NCBI RefSeq assembly: GCF_025717515.1 | Contig: NZ_JAJIRN010000007.1 | Location: forward strand, 372,001 to 436,000 | Origin: Roseateles oligotrophus | GTDB lineage: Bacteria; Pseudomonadota; Gammaproteobacteria; Burkholderiales; Burkholderiaceae_C | DNA: 64,000 bases | Reading direction: 5' to 3' | In this document: in pieces, positions 37,747-49,712 of the stretch | Numbering within the stretch: position 1 is the stretch's first letter | Layout: every line of letters begins with the position of its first letter | Translations under genes and position numbers: made by a program | Notes under the pieces: generated by a model | What the model was told of the DNA's origin: nothing | What the model saw: the letters and a program-made list of their open reading frames with translations, nothing else | Database searches by the model: none

Positions 37747-38657
37747 GCACGCTGCCTTCCCGCGTTACCCTGGTCGACGTCGGCCCCCGCGACGGCCTGC
37801 AGAACGAAAAAGAACTGGTCGCCACCGAGCACAAGGCGCAGCTGGTCGAGATGCTTTATCTGGCCGGCCTGCGCGAGATCGAGGTGACCAGCTTTGTCAG
37901 CCCGAAATGGGTGCCGCAGATGGCCGACAACGCGGCGGTGATGGCGGCGATCAAACGCCAGCCTGGCGTGCGCTACTCGGTGCTGACGCCGAATCTGAAG
38001 GGTTTGGAGGCCGCTCTGCCCACTCGCCCGGACGAGATCGTCGTCTTCGCGGCGGCGTCCGAAGCTTTCAGCCAAAAGAACATCAACTGCTCGATTGCCG
38101 AGAGCATCGAGCGCTTCGCCCCGGTGGTGGAGGCTGCGCATGCGACCGGCATCAAGGTGCGCGGGGCGCTGTCTTGCGCGGTCGGCTGCCCTTACGAGGG
38201 CGACATCAACGCCGACCAGGTGGAGCGCGTGGTGCTGTTGATGAAGGGCATAGGCGTTGACCATCTGGGGGTGGCTGACACCATAGGCGTGGGAACGCCT
38301 CGCAAGATACAGGCGGCGATGGAGCGCGCCTTGAAGCATTACCCGCTGGTCGAGGTCAGCGGGCATTTCCACGACACCTATGGCCAGGCGCTGGCGAATA
38401 TCTATGCCTGCCTGGAAATGGGCGTGCATAACTTCGACACCAGTGTGGCGGGCCTCGGCGGTTGCCCTTATGCCAAGGGCGCGACCGGCAATGTGGCGAG
38501 CGAAGACGTGGTCTTCATGCTCAATGGGCTGGGCATCGAGACCGGCATCGATATCGACAAGCTGGTCGACGCCGGCGCGTTTATCTCCGGCGTGCTGGGG
38601 CGGCCGCCGGTGTCAAGGGTTGGCCGGGCCTTGCTGGCGAAACGCGCTGCGGCCTGA
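37743..38657 (+). CDS. liuE: Hydroxymethylglutaryl-CoA lyase
   Basis: 304 residues of the DRE-TIM metallolyase family. Visible: VGPRDGLQNE (metal and substrate residues) near the start, and the active-site Cys loop GLGGCPYAKGATGN near residue 240. It cleaves HMG-CoA to acetyl-CoA and acetoacetate, the last step of leucine degradation. It overlaps the carboxylase alpha gene by 4 bases. It converges on the hydrolase gene with a 4-base gap and no visible terminator. Confidence 0.94.
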   Translation: MSTLPSRVTLVDVGPRDGLQNEKELVATEHKAQLVEMLYLAGLREIEVTSFVSPKWVPQMADNAAVMAAIKRQPGVRYSVLTPNLKGLEAALPTRPDEIVVFAAASEAFSQKNINCSIAESIERFAPVVEAAHATGIKVRGALSCAVGCPYEGDINADQVERVVLLMKGIGVDHLGVADTIGVGTPRKIQAAMERALKHYPLVEVSGHFHDTYGQALANIYACLEMGVHNFDTSVAGLGGCPYAKGATGNVASEDVVFMLNGLGIETGIDIDKLVDAGAFISGVLGRPPVSRVGRALLAKRAAA

Positions 38658-38661
38658 TCAC

Positions 38662-39333
38662 TCAGGCCAGCAGATGCTTGTTGAAGAAAGCTAAGGTGCG
38701 GGCCCAGGCCAGCTCGGCGCTGGCCGCGTCATAAACCTCGGGGCGCTGCTCGTTGAAGAAGCCATGCTCGGCGGCATAACGGTAAATTTCGGCTGAGGCC
38801 GGCAGCTTGGCCTGCAAGGCATCCGCAGCGGCCGGTGTGATCCAGTCATCCAGATTGGCAAAGTGACCCTGGAACGGGATTTTGATCTTTGCCGGGTCCG
38901 CCAAGTCGGCCGGCGGGATCCCGTAAAAGCAGCTGGCCGCACTTAAGCTCGGCAGGTGCACGGAGGCGGCGATGGTCAGCGCGCCGCCCATGCAAAAGCC
39001 GGTCACGCCAATCTTGGTGCAATGATGGGCCAAAAAGGCCAAGGCGCCGGCCAGGTCCTGGTGGGTGGCGTCGGCAAAGTCCAGGCCGCGCTTCAGATGC
39101 GTGGCTTCATCGGTATTGCTGGCCAGGCGGCCACGGTAGAGGTCGGGTGCCAGGGTGGTGAAACCGGCCGCCGCGAACCGATCGGCCACGCCGCAAATCT
39201 GCGGGTTCAAGCCCCACCATTCTTGAATCAGAATCAGGCCTGGGCGCTTGAGCCCCTCGCTGCTGTCGGCCTCGGCCAGGTAGGCGGTGCTGTTGGCGCC
39301 GTCGGGGCGTGTGAAGGCTATGGTCTGTCCCAT
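38662..39333 (-). CDS. Dienelactone hydrolase family protein
   Basis: 223 residues, the typical size. The catalytic triad of the family is visible: Cys nucleophile in GFCMGG (near 115), Asp in LDDWITP, His in EHGFFN. The conserved Glu loop QEWWGL is near residue 37. These enzymes open lactones such as dienelactone, but many homologues have other ester substrates. No aromatic-degradation genes are nearby. It is followed upstream (minus strand) by the aldo/keto reductase after 43 bases. Confidence 0.88.
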   Translation of the reverse strand: MGQTIAFTRPDGANSTAYLAEADSSEGLKRPGLILIQEWWGLNPQICGVADRFAAAGFTTLAPDLYRGRLASNTDEATHLKRGLDFADATHQDLAGALAFLAHHCTKIGVTGFCMGGALTIAASVHLPSLSAASCFYGIPPADLADPAKIKIPFQGHFANLDDWITPAAADALQAKLPASAEIYRYAAEHGFFNEQRPEVYDAASAELAWARTLAFFNKHLLA

Positions 39334-39376
39334 GAAGCTTGCTCGCTTGTTTTGCTAACGGAGATCAACGACGGCC

Positions 39377-40357
39377 TTAAGGCAAGGCCTGGCCGCGCGC
39401 ACTGAGATAGAGCCGATACCAGTCGTCGCGGCTCAGTTGAAGGGTTGTGGCAGCGGCGCAAGCGCGAATTCGATCGGGCCTTGTGCTGCCGATGACCGCC
39501 TGTATGCCCGCCGGGTGGCGCAGCAGCCAGGCCAGCACGATGCTCTCCGCGCTCACCGCATATTGTTCGGCCATGCTCAGCACCAGTTTGGCGGTGGCCT
39601 GCTGGGTCGGGCTGGCGCGGTCTGACTTGGCGCCGCTGAAAATGCCTTGTGCCAAAGGGCTCCAGGCCTGCAGCTGAATGCCTTGCTGTTGGCAATACTG
39701 CAGCGTGCCGGCCCAGGGCAGGGCGCTGGTGTTTTGCGGGTCGTTGAAAGTACTGTCGTGGTCCAGCCAGTCCAACTTGGCCAGGCTCATTTCCAGTTGA
39801 TTGGCCACCAGCGGCGCATCCAAGGCCTGTTGCAGCCAGCGCATTTGACCGGCCTGCATATTCGAGACGCCAAAAAAGCGCACCTTGCCAGCGCTGCGCA
39901 ATCGGCTGAAGGCTTCGGCAATCTCCTGCGGCTCCATCAAGGGGTCGGGGCGGTGCAGCAGCAGGATGTCCAGATGCTCGACGCCGAGGCGCCGCAAGCT
40001 GGCCTCGGCGGCGGCCACGATGTAGGCGCCGGACAAGTCATAACGGGCCGGCCCGGCGTCATCGGCGAAGCGAATGCCGCATTTGCTCTGCAAGAGGATG
40101 TCGTCGCGCAGCGACGGCTGGCGGCGCAGCAGTTCGCCGAAACATTGCTCGGCGGTGCCGCGTTTGTAGATGTCGGCATGGTCGAACAGCGTGATGCCGA
40201 TTTCGCGTGCGGCTTCCAGCGCCGCATGGGCTTGCGCGATATGGCTTTCGGTAACGGCGCCGCCTTGCCAGTCACTGCCCATGCCCATGCAGCCGAGGAT
40301 GAGGCGGCCGCTGCCAGGTAAGAGTGAGGGCGAGGGCAGGGTGTTTTGCATATTCAT
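39377..40357 (-). CDS. Aldo/keto reductase
   Basis: 326 residues, TIM-barrel NADPH-dependent oxidoreductase. The tetrad is recognisable: Asp and Tyr in HADIYKRG, Lys in QSKCG, His in LLHRPD. Near the C-terminus GSTRPDRI contacts the cofactor phosphate. It resembles the YdhF-type group. The first ATG overlaps the stop of the phosphofructokinase gene by 4 bases, so the two are translated together although their reactions are unrelated on present knowledge. Confidence 0.9.
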   Translation of the reverse strand: MNMQNTLPSPSLLPGSGRLILGCMGMGSDWQGGAVTESHIAQAHAALEAAREIGITLFDHADIYKRGTAEQCFGELLRRQPSLRDDILLQSKCGIRFADDAGPARYDLSGAYIVAAAEASLRRLGVEHLDILLLHRPDPLMEPQEIAEAFSRLRSAGKVRFFGVSNMQAGQMRWLQQALDAPLVANQLEMSLAKLDWLDHDSTFNDPQNTSALPWAGTLQYCQQQGIQLQAWSPLAQGIFSGAKSDRASPTQQATAKLVLSMAEQYAVSAESIVLAWLLRHPAGIQAVIGSTRPDRIRACAAATTLQLSRDDWYRLYLSARGQALP

Positions 40358-41571
40358 TCTGGATTGAGTACCTTGGCCACCGGGTTGGGGCGCAGCCGGA
40401 AGGCGTCCGGCAGGCCGGAGCCCAAGAGTGGGCGCAGGTAGAGGCGGAAGGCATCGGTGACATCGGTACCGCTGGCCGCAATGAACTCGTCCTCCATCAC
40501 GCGGGTTTTGCCGGCGACGGCGGTCAGCGGAAGTAACTCGTAATCGACCGAGTAGTAGCCGCTGCGTTTGATGGCGACCGAACCGTCGCGGCCGGCATTG
40601 AAGGCAAACTGCACCGCTTTTTCACCGACCTCGCGGGCCTCGCGCTGGTCCACATCCGACACACAGCCGATGAAACTGCGCTGCAGATAGCCGAAGGTGT
40701 CGCCGCGCACCCGCTTGATGCCGAGCTTGTCTTTGATCTCTTCGCACAGCAGATCGGCCAGCGCGCCGTTGCCGGACAGTTGCACATTGCCGTGGTCGTC
40801 GCGTTCCAGATCCCTGGCCAGCTGCGCGGCAATCGGCTGGCCGGAGGCGTCGTGGATGCCTTCGGAGACGGCGATCACGCAGCGCCCAAACCGCTCGTAG
40901 GTCGCCTTCACATCGGCCAGGAATTGCTGCAAGTCGAACACGCGCTCGGGCAAATAAATCAGGTGCGGGCCGTCGTCGGGGAACTTCTTGCCCAAGGCCG
41001 AGGCGGCGGTCAGAAAGCCGGCATGTCGGCCCATCACCACGCCGACATAGACGCCGGGCAGCGCCGCGTTGTCGAGGTTGGCGCCGGCAAAAGCCTGGGC
41101 CACAAAGCGCGCGGCCGAGGGGAAGCCGGGCGTGTGGTCATTGCCGACCAGGTCGTTGTCAATCGTCTTGGGGATGTGGATGCAGCGTAGCGGGTAGCTT
41201 GCCGCGGCGGCTTCTTCGCTGACGATGCGCACGGTGTCGGACGAGTCATTGCCGCCGATATAGAAAAAATGCGTGATGCCATGGGCCTGCAAGACCTTGA
41301 AGATCTTGTGGCAGTAAGCGGCGTCGGGTTTGTCGCGCGTCGAGCCCAGGGCGGAGCTCGGCGTCTGTGCCACCAGTTCGAGGTTGTGGCTGGTTTCCTG
41401 CGTCAGGTCGACGAAGTCTTCGTTGATGATGCCGCGCACGCCGTGGCGGGCGCCGTAGACCAGGCCGACCTGGTGCTGGCGGCGCGCTTCGAGCACGACG
41501 CCGACCAAGGATTGATTGATGACGGCGGTCGGGCCACCGCCCTGGGCGACGAGGATCTTGCAGAGGGACAT
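40354..41571 (-). CDS. pfp: 6-phosphofructokinase, probably pyrophosphate-dependent
   Basis: 405 residues. Sequence features: GGGPTAVIN at residues 11-19, GGND at 106-109 and PKTIDND at 134-140. ATP-dependent enzymes usually have GGDGS and PGTIDND; the Asp at the second position and the Lys before TIDND are the marks of the PPi-using group. It phosphorylates fructose 6-phosphate, reversibly if PPi-linked. The donor is an inference from these residues. It is first in a two-gene operon with the aldo/keto reductase. Confidence 0.9.
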   Translation of the reverse strand: MSLCKILVAQGGGPTAVINQSLVGVVLEARRQHQVGLVYGARHGVRGIINEDFVDLTQETSHNLELVAQTPSSALGSTRDKPDAAYCHKIFKVLQAHGITHFFYIGGNDSSDTVRIVSEEAAAASYPLRCIHIPKTIDNDLVGNDHTPGFPSAARFVAQAFAGANLDNAALPGVYVGVVMGRHAGFLTAASALGKKFPDDGPHLIYLPERVFDLQQFLADVKATYERFGRCVIAVSEGIHDASGQPIAAQLARDLERDDHGNVQLSGNGALADLLCEEIKDKLGIKRVRGDTFGYLQRSFIGCVSDVDQREAREVGEKAVQFAFNAGRDGSVAIKRSGYYSVDYELLPLTAVAGKTRVMEDEFIAASGTDVTDAFRLYLRPLLGSGLPDAFRLRPNPVAKVLNPE

Positions 41572-41748
41572 GAGCGTTCCTTGGCATGGTTAGGGTGCGT
41601 GGTGATTGTGACTTAGCTTTGAGCCTTTGGCATGCCCGTATAAGCGGTGCTAATGAGGCTGAAGCGAATCAAATCAAGCTTGCCTAGTGAGCGAGCTTGG
41701 GCGTACAAAGCGAGACCACAACAAGCCACCTTGGCCCTGGAGACAAGC

Positions 41749-42864
41749 ATGAAAGTCGGATGCCCTAAGGAAATCAAGAATCACGAATACCGCGTTGGCC
41801 TGACTCCGGCCAGCGTGCGCGAGCTGACCTCGCGCGGCCACCAGGTGCTGGTGCAGACCGGTGCCGGTGCGGCCATCGGCCTGCTGGATGAGCATTACGT
41901 GGCGGCCGGCGCCAGCATCGCGCCGGATGCGCAGGCGGTGTTTGCGCAGGCCGACATGATCGTCAAGGTCAAGGAGCCGCAGCCGCAGGAATGCGCGATG
42001 TTGCGCGAAGGCCAGATTCTTTACACCTATCTGCACCTGGCACCCGATCCGGAGCAGACCGCCGCCTTGGTCAAGTCGGGCGCGGTCTGTATCGCCTATG
42101 AAACCGTCACCGGGCCCGGCGGCGGTCTGCCGCTGCTGGCGCCTATGAGCGAGGTGGCCGGGCGCATGTCGATTCAGGCCGGCGCGGCCCACCTGGAAAA
42201 GAGCAAGGGCGGCATGGGCGTGTTGCTGGGCGGGGTGCCAGGTGTTGCCCCCGCGCATGTGGTGATCATCGGCGCCGGCGTGGTCGGCACCCATGCGCTG
42301 CAAATGGCCGTGGGCATGGGCGCGCGCGTGACCGTGCTGGACCGTAACGTCGATCGCCTGCGGCAGCTGGACTTGGTCTTTGGCAACCGCATCAGCACCG
42401 GCTATTCGAATGTGCAGAGCCTGGAGGAGTCGGTGCTGGCGGCCGACCTGGTGATCGGCGGCGTGTTGATTCCCGGTGCGGCGGCGCCCAAGCTGGTCAC
42501 ACGCGAGATGATCTCGCGCATGAAAAAGGGTGCGGTAGTGGTCGATGTGGCGATCGATCAGGGCGGCTGCTTCGAGACCTCGCACGCGACCACGCATGCC
42601 GATCCGACCTTTGTGGTTGACGGTGTCGTCCATTACTGCGTCGCCAATATGCCCGGCGCTGTGGCACGCACCTCGACCTTTGCATTGAACAACGCCACCA
42701 TCGCTCATGCGGTGGCGCTCGCCGACAAGGGCTGGCGCCGGGCCTTGAACGACAACGCCTATCTCTGCGCGGGTCTCAATGTGGCGCTGGGCCAGTTGAC
42801 CTACGAGGCGGTGGCGCGCGATCTGGGCTATGAATATGTGCCGGCCGAAGGCTTGTTGAACTGA
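41749..42864 (+). CDS. ald: Alanine dehydrogenase
   Basis: 371 residues, standard length. MKVGCPKEIKNHEYRVGLTP at the start, catalytic Lys in KVKEPQ and His in YLHLAPD, and the NAD-binding GAGVVGTHA are present. It interconverts alanine and pyruvate plus ammonia. GGAG precedes the ATG at 41749; the frame is open about 100 bases upstream but without a ribosome site. It is divergent from the phosphofructokinase gene across 177 bases with no gene, where no certain promoter could be picked. Confidence 0.95.
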   Translation: MKVGCPKEIKNHEYRVGLTPASVRELTSRGHQVLVQTGAGAAIGLLDEHYVAAGASIAPDAQAVFAQADMIVKVKEPQPQECAMLREGQILYTYLHLAPDPEQTAALVKSGAVCIAYETVTGPGGGLPLLAPMSEVAGRMSIQAGAAHLEKSKGGMGVLLGGVPGVAPAHVVIIGAGVVGTHALQMAVGMGARVTVLDRNVDRLRQLDLVFGNRISTGYSNVQSLEESVLAADLVIGGVLIPGAAAPKLVTREMISRMKKGAVVVDVAIDQGGCFETSHATTHADPTFVVDGVVHYCVANMPGAVARTSTFALNNATIAHAVALADKGWRRALNDNAYLCAGLNVALGQLTYEAVARDLGYEYVPAEGLLN

Positions 42865-42991
42865 GATTGCCTAGCTGTCGGCTTTGTCGCCGGCGCCGGG
42901 CTTTGATTCAAATCAATGGCCCGGCGCCCATGCCTTGAAAAGAGGTGTTAAGTTACGGGGTGAGATTTTTGTAGCCAAGGAGAACATTGCC

Positions 42992-43303
42992 ATGTCCGAA
43001 GTCAATCAAGCCCATAGCGATCGCCTGATGAGCGATCTGCATGCCGTTGTTTCCGAAGCCGAGAGCTTGCTGCGCGCTACCGCCGGTTCGGCCAGCGAAG
43101 GTGCAGCAGAGTTGCGCGCCAAGGTTCAAGCCAGCCTCGATCGTGCCAAACATAACTTGGCAGATCTGCAGGATGCGGCGGTAGAAAAGGCCCGGGCAGC
43201 GGGTCGGGCCACCGATCTCTACGTGCACGAGAAGCCCTGGCAGGCTATCGGCCTCGCGGCCGGTGTGGGCCTGCTGCTGGGAATGCTGATCAGCCGACGC
43301 TGA
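42992..43303 (+). CDS. DUF883 (ElaB/YqjD-like) membrane-anchored protein
   Basis: 103 residues. An amphipathic helical N-part (residues 1-75) is followed by the signature VHEKPWQAIGLAAGVGLLLGMLISRR, whose hydrophobic helix anchors it in the inner membrane. Homologues YqjD and ElaB of E. coli bind ribosomes in stationary phase. AAGGAG precedes the ATG at 42992. In E. coli the yqjD, yqjE and yqjK genes are contiguous. Here the other two lie about 2.5 kb away, beyond an opposing regulatory gene. Confidence 0.88.
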   Translation: MSEVNQAHSDRLMSDLHAVVSEAESLLRATAGSASEGAAELRAKVQASLDRAKHNLADLQDAAVEKARAAGRATDLYVHEKPWQAIGLAAGVGLLLGMLISRR

Positions 43304-43323
43304 GTCGGCAGTCAGTCGGAATC

Positions 43324-43357
43324 AAAACAAAGCCGGCACCGCCTTACTCGGAGCCGG
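43324..43357 (-). terminator. Probable terminator of the REC/EAL gene
   Basis: On the minus strand CCGGC and GCCGG pair around a 15-base loop and are followed by CTTTGTTTT. The stem overlaps the stop codon of the REC/EAL gene. The DUF883 gene on the other strand ends 20 bases away and may share it. Confidence 0.45.
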
Positions 43358-45596
43358 TTTTGGCTTGCGCCATCCAGATTTCCAATTGGTCGGCCGGCAT
43401 TGGGCGGGCGAACAAATAACCCTGACCTTCATGGCAACCCAGGCTGAGCAAGAGCAAGCGTTGTTCTTCGGTCTCGATGCCCTCGGCGATCACCGTCAGT
43501 CCCAGGCCGCGACCCAGGTTGATGACCATTTGCGCAATGGTGGAGCCGGCGGTTGAAGTCTGCGCTTCACGTACAAAAGCGCGGTCAATTTTTAGCCTGT
43601 CCACATCCAACTGACGCAAATGGCTCAGCGATGAGAAGCCGGTGCCAAAGTCATCGATCGCGACGGTAATGCCCAGTTTCTTGATGTCGGCGAGGATGTG
43701 CATCACCAATTCGGTGTCCTCCATCGCCATCGACTCGGTGATTTCGAGTTCGAGATTGCGCCCGGCCACACCGATGTCGCGCATGGCCTGGTTCAACACA
43801 GGCAGGAACTCCGGATGGCGGAATTGCGCCAAAGAGACGTTCACACACATACGGAAATCGGCATAACCGAGCTCCAGCATGCGCTTGAGTTGGTGGCAGG
43901 ATGTGCGCAGCACGAACTCGCCGATGCTGATGATGAGCCCCGACTTTTCGGCCAGCGGGATGAACTGATCCGGCGGCACATATTTGCCGTCCTCGGTGCG
44001 CCAGCGCAACAAGGCCTCGGCACCAATGGCTTGGCCGCTGGGCAGATCAACCTGGGGTTGATAGACGACAAACAGCCGGTTTTCTTCAAAGCCGGCGCGC
44101 AAGCCCTTCAATAGCTTGAAGCGTTCGCGCGCATCCGTGCCCATGGCGGGCGAGAAATATTGGGAGGAACCACGGTGTTGCTGCTTGGCCTGCTTGAGCG
44201 CGATTTGCGCGTCCAGTAAGAGTTCCGAGCCAACCGCTGCCGACTCGGTCAATCGCACCAGTCCGGTTGTGGCCGATAACTGCAAACGTTCGCCGGCCAC
44301 GGAGAAGGGTTCCAGGAAGACGTCCTGAATGGTCTCCCCGCAAACCACCTTGTTTTCGCCCAGCAGGCCGAAGGTGTCGGCGCCGATGCGCGCCATCGCC
44401 GTGCTCAGGCCGAGCTTGGAGCCTAGCCTGGCGACAACCGATTGCAAGACCTGGTCACCGAAGTGATGACCGAAGGCATCATTGATGTCGGAGAAGTCGT
44501 CGAGGTCAATCAGGGCCAAAGTGATGCCGGCCGGGTCTTTGAGGTTCTTGTCCAGCAATTCAACGAAGCGATTGCGATTCGGCAGCTTCAGCAGTTGGTC
44601 GTTATAGGCTTGGTCCAATAACTTGCTGTAGAGCACGACGTTCTCGAAGCCCACCGAGATGTTGGAGCAGAAGGCCCGCAGCAGTTGCTGATCGAGTTCG
44701 CTGAGCTTGCGTCCGACATCGACCAAGGCCGCCATCGGCCGCCCGTTGGAAAGGCCGAAGTACAGACAGGTGCCTTCGTCATAGATGTTCTCGCGCTGGG
44801 TCAAACAGCGTTGCAGACGCTCACGCACCGTTTTGATCGGCACCAAGGCGAGCGAACAATTGATCAGCCCGCTGTACTGGCCGGCTGCCGCGACGATGCG
44901 CACATCCGTCTCGGCTTCGTTTTCCATCTGTGCGCAGACCATGCCCTCGGGCAAGATGCCCAACATCGCGCAGAGTTGGGTGACGACCCCCTCGGCAAAG
45001 CGGTGCAGACCGCGCAGTCGGCTCAATTCGGTGCTGGCCTCGACGATCATTTCCAGGCCGCGCCGGTTCGAATCCAAAGAGCAGATCTGGCGATAGGAGC
45101 GGATTGCGGCCGTCAAAACCGTGTACAGCCGCGTGCGCGTCAGCTCGGATTTGGTCTTGTAATCGTTGATGTCATAGGCCTGCACCGTTTCGATCTCGGG
45201 TGCATAGCCGGGCTGGCCGGTGCGCAAGATGATGCGCACGGCGCCAAGTCGTAAATCGTCACGGATGTAGCGAACCAGTTGCAGGCCCGCGTCTTCGGAT
45301 TCCATCACGACGTCCAGCAAAACGACCGCCAGATCGCCTTCGCTGGCCAGCACTTGTCTGGCCTCGGCCGCCGAGTTGGCGTGCAAGAAGGTTAGTGGCA
45401 GGCCTTCAACCAGCAAGCCTTGCATCGCAAGCTCGGTGGCTTTATGGACGTCCCCGTCGTCATCGACGATCAAGACACGCCAAGGCTGACTCGATGAGTG
45501 ATCGCTGGCCTCGCCGTGTTCGGGGCCATCCAAAAATTCCAATAGATCGTCGTCGTCCTGATGTTCGGACTTGGCCGGACTGTTTGTCTCGCGCAT
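43344..45596 (-). CDS. REC-DUF3369-GGDEF(degenerate)-EAL c-di-GMP phosphodiesterase
   Basis: 750 residues. Order: receiver domain (acidic VDDD near 45, phospho-Asp95 in VLLDVVM), DUF3369 sensor-like domain (about 175-315), a GGDEF domain (about 325-470) whose active site reads GADTF instead of GGDEF, and an EAL domain (about 490-745) that keeps EALLRW, NVSLAQFR, ITESM, IDDFGTG and AEGIETEEQ. It should therefore degrade, not make, c-di-GMP, with phosphorylation as input. No kinase gene is adjacent. It lies opposite to and between the yqjD-like and yqjE-like genes. Confidence 0.92.
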   Translation of the reverse strand: MRETNSPAKSEHQDDDDLLEFLDGPEHGEASDHSSSQPWRVLIVDDDGDVHKATELAMQGLLVEGLPLTFLHANSAAEARQVLASEGDLAVVLLDVVMESEDAGLQLVRYIRDDLRLGAVRIILRTGQPGYAPEIETVQAYDINDYKTKSELTRTRLYTVLTAAIRSYRQICSLDSNRRGLEMIVEASTELSRLRGLHRFAEGVVTQLCAMLGILPEGMVCAQMENEAETDVRIVAAAGQYSGLINCSLALVPIKTVRERLQRCLTQRENIYDEGTCLYFGLSNGRPMAALVDVGRKLSELDQQLLRAFCSNISVGFENVVLYSKLLDQAYNDQLLKLPNRNRFVELLDKNLKDPAGITLALIDLDDFSDINDAFGHHFGDQVLQSVVARLGSKLGLSTAMARIGADTFGLLGENKVVCGETIQDVFLEPFSVAGERLQLSATTGLVRLTESAAVGSELLLDAQIALKQAKQQHRGSSQYFSPAMGTDARERFKLLKGLRAGFEENRLFVVYQPQVDLPSGQAIGAEALLRWRTEDGKYVPPDQFIPLAEKSGLIISIGEFVLRTSCHQLKRMLELGYADFRMCVNVSLAQFRHPEFLPVLNQAMRDIGVAGRNLELEITESMAMEDTELVMHILADIKKLGITVAIDDFGTGFSSLSHLRQLDVDRLKIDRAFVREAQTSTAGSTIAQMVINLGRGLGLTVIAEGIETEEQRLLLLSLGCHEGQGYLFARPMPADQLEIWMAQAKTGSE

Positions 45597-45779
45597 GAGG
45601 GCCTGTGCTCCAGCCTATGGATTGACAATAGCTTAAGGGTATTTCATTTTGGACCCTGCCACCATCAGCGAAATTGCCTATGAAGCAACGTTCTTGCTGG
45701 CATTGTTTGCGGTTATAGACGATTTGCAGCAGCATTGATCAAACGATTAGCGCGGCAAGATGATTTTTTGGAGAAAAAT

Positions 45780-46193
45780 ATGACGAGCGAGCCGGGGAGC
45801 AAGCAGCGAGGTGATGCAGAGGCCGCGCCAGGTGCAGGGTTGATGGTTTCCTTGCGGCGTTTTTTCGGGCATGGATTGGAGATGGTGCAGATCCGTATCG
45901 AGCAGATATCACTGGAATTCGAGGCCGAAAAGCTCAGGCTTTTCAGCGCCCTGATTCAGTCGCTCTTGGCTTTGCTCCTGGCCGCAGCAGCGCTGGGCAT
46001 GTTGAGCCTATGCCTATTGCTGGTGACGCCCGAGACTTGGCGTTGGCTGACGGCGCTGGTTTTGGGTCTGCTTTACCTGGGCCTGGCCTGGCTTTGCTGG
46101 GGTCGCGCAGAGCGCCAGTTGAGCCAGCCCGGCGGCGCCTTTGCCGGCAGCGTGGCCGAGTTGGGGCGTGACCGCAACGCCTTGGAGCCCTGA
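45780..46193 (+). CDS. YqjE-like (phage holin superfamily III) membrane protein
   Basis: 137 residues. A helical N-part is followed by two close transmembrane helices (about 75-100 and 105-125), as in PF07332 proteins. These are not true holins in most proteobacteria; their role is unknown. GGAG lies 8 bases before the ATG at 45780. The next gene starts directly after its stop. Confidence 0.8.
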   Translation: MTSEPGSKQRGDAEAAPGAGLMVSLRRFFGHGLEMVQIRIEQISLEFEAEKLRLFSALIQSLLALLLAAAALGMLSLCLLLVTPETWRWLTALVLGLLYLGLAWLCWGRAERQLSQPGGAFAGSVAELGRDRNALEP

Positions 46194-46457
46194 ATGTTTA
46201 CACGCGAATTGGTTGAACTTCAGCAACGTCAACTGGCCTTGCGCCTGCGCAATATCGAGTTGCGCGCCGAAATGCATAGCGAAGCTCAAGCCTTGCTCAA
46301 ACCCATGGGCTGGGTCGGCGCGGCCGGTGGTCTGGCCGGCGCCTTGCTGATGGTGACGGGCTTGCGCCGCCCGGGTTTTGTCGGCCGGGTCCTGAGCTTC
46401 GCCGCGCTTGGTCTGCGTCTGGCGCGTTTGATGAGTTCCTTGCGCGCCAAGCCCTGA
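46194..46457 (+). CDS. YqjK-like small protein
   Basis: 87 residues that begin with a helical, Gln/Arg-rich segment (ELVELQQRQLALRLRN) and have a hydrophobic helix (about 38-57). The ATG follows the previous stop without a gap, so it depends on translation of the YqjE-like gene. Position and form match YqjK of the enterobacterial yqj operon; sequence similarity is weak, so the name is tentative. Confidence 0.65.
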   Translation: MFTRELVELQQRQLALRLRNIELRAEMHSEAQALLKPMGWVGAAGGLAGALLMVTGLRRPGFVGRVLSFAALGLRLARLMSSLRAKP

Positions 46458-46469
46458 AGCAATTGCCAA

Positions 46470-48926
<2,457 letters not shown>

Positions 48927-48983
48927 AAATCAAGGGCTTAGCGCCCGCATGTGGCGGACTTTCTTCATGACGCGGGCGTTTTG

Positions 48984-49691
48984 TCAGGCGCCAGGCTCGC
49001 TGCTGCGCCGGCAAATGCCGACCTGGCCCAGGCGTGCGCGTTCTTCCTGGCTCATCGGCGGCAGCAAATTGGCGTCCTTGGAGGCCAAGCTGGTCAAGAA
49101 GCCTTCCACAGCAGCGTGCCCGACTTCCAGCAGGTCGAAAGAGCTGGGGTCCATCATCCATTGGTGCAGCAAGCCGTCCACGAGGGCCACCAAGGACAGC
49201 GCGGCAACGCGGGTATCCAGGCTGGCTGGCAATTGCCCTAAGCCGACGGCGTGATTGAACGCGGCACGGTTTTGCTCGCGCCATTCGCGGTGCGCGGCCA
49301 GTTTGCGTTCTTGCAAGGCCTGCATCTCGCCGGTGTACTCGACCTTTTGCATCGCGATTTCAAACACACGGCGGGTGCGTTCGTTGTGCATGGCCGAGTA
49401 GAAAACGTTGACCAAACCCCAACGCAATTCCGTCAGCGTCAGGTGGGCTGCGGCCGCGCTGGGCGGGTGCATGCCTTCTTCGAGCGGCATGGTGGCGCGC
49501 TCCATCATGGCGTTGAACAACTCGGCCTTGTCCTGAAAATGCCAGTAGATCGCCCCGCGCGTCACGCCCGCCGCCAAGGCAATGTCTTGCAGCGAGCAGC
49601 GCGAAACACCGCGTTGCTGGAACAGCAACTCCGCCGCGTCGAGCAAGCTGTTGCGCGTTTCCTGGGCTTCGAGTTTGGTTTTCCTGGCCAT
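48984..49691 (-). CDS. acrR: AcrR/TtgR-type TetR repressor
   Basis: 235 residues. The TetR helix-turn-helix is at about 12-60 (SLQDIALAAGVTRGAIYWHF), very close to the AcrR/TtgR pattern; the remainder is the ligand domain. It is divergent from a complete RND pump operon, and an AcrR-type operator lies between them, so it most probably represses the pump and itself until a toxic ligand binds. The ATG at 49691 starts directly with the DNA-binding part. Confidence 0.92.
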   Translation of the reverse strand: MARKTKLEAQETRNSLLDAAELLFQQRGVSRCSLQDIALAAGVTRGAIYWHFQDKAELFNAMMERATMPLEEGMHPPSAAAAHLTLTELRWGLVNVFYSAMHNERTRRVFEIAMQKVEYTGEMQALQERKLAAHREWREQNRAAFNHAVGLGQLPASLDTRVAALSLVALVDGLLHQWMMDPSSFDLLEVGHAAVEGFLTSLASKDANLLPPMSQEERARLGQVGICRRSSEPGA

Positions 49692-49712
49692 CGTGAGGAT
49701 ATTTTAACCTCG

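Noticed and set aside
45780-46193. A phage holin and hence a prophage remnant
   Set aside because: The protein belongs to the YqjE-like branch found in bacterial housekeeping clusters; no other phage genes are nearby.
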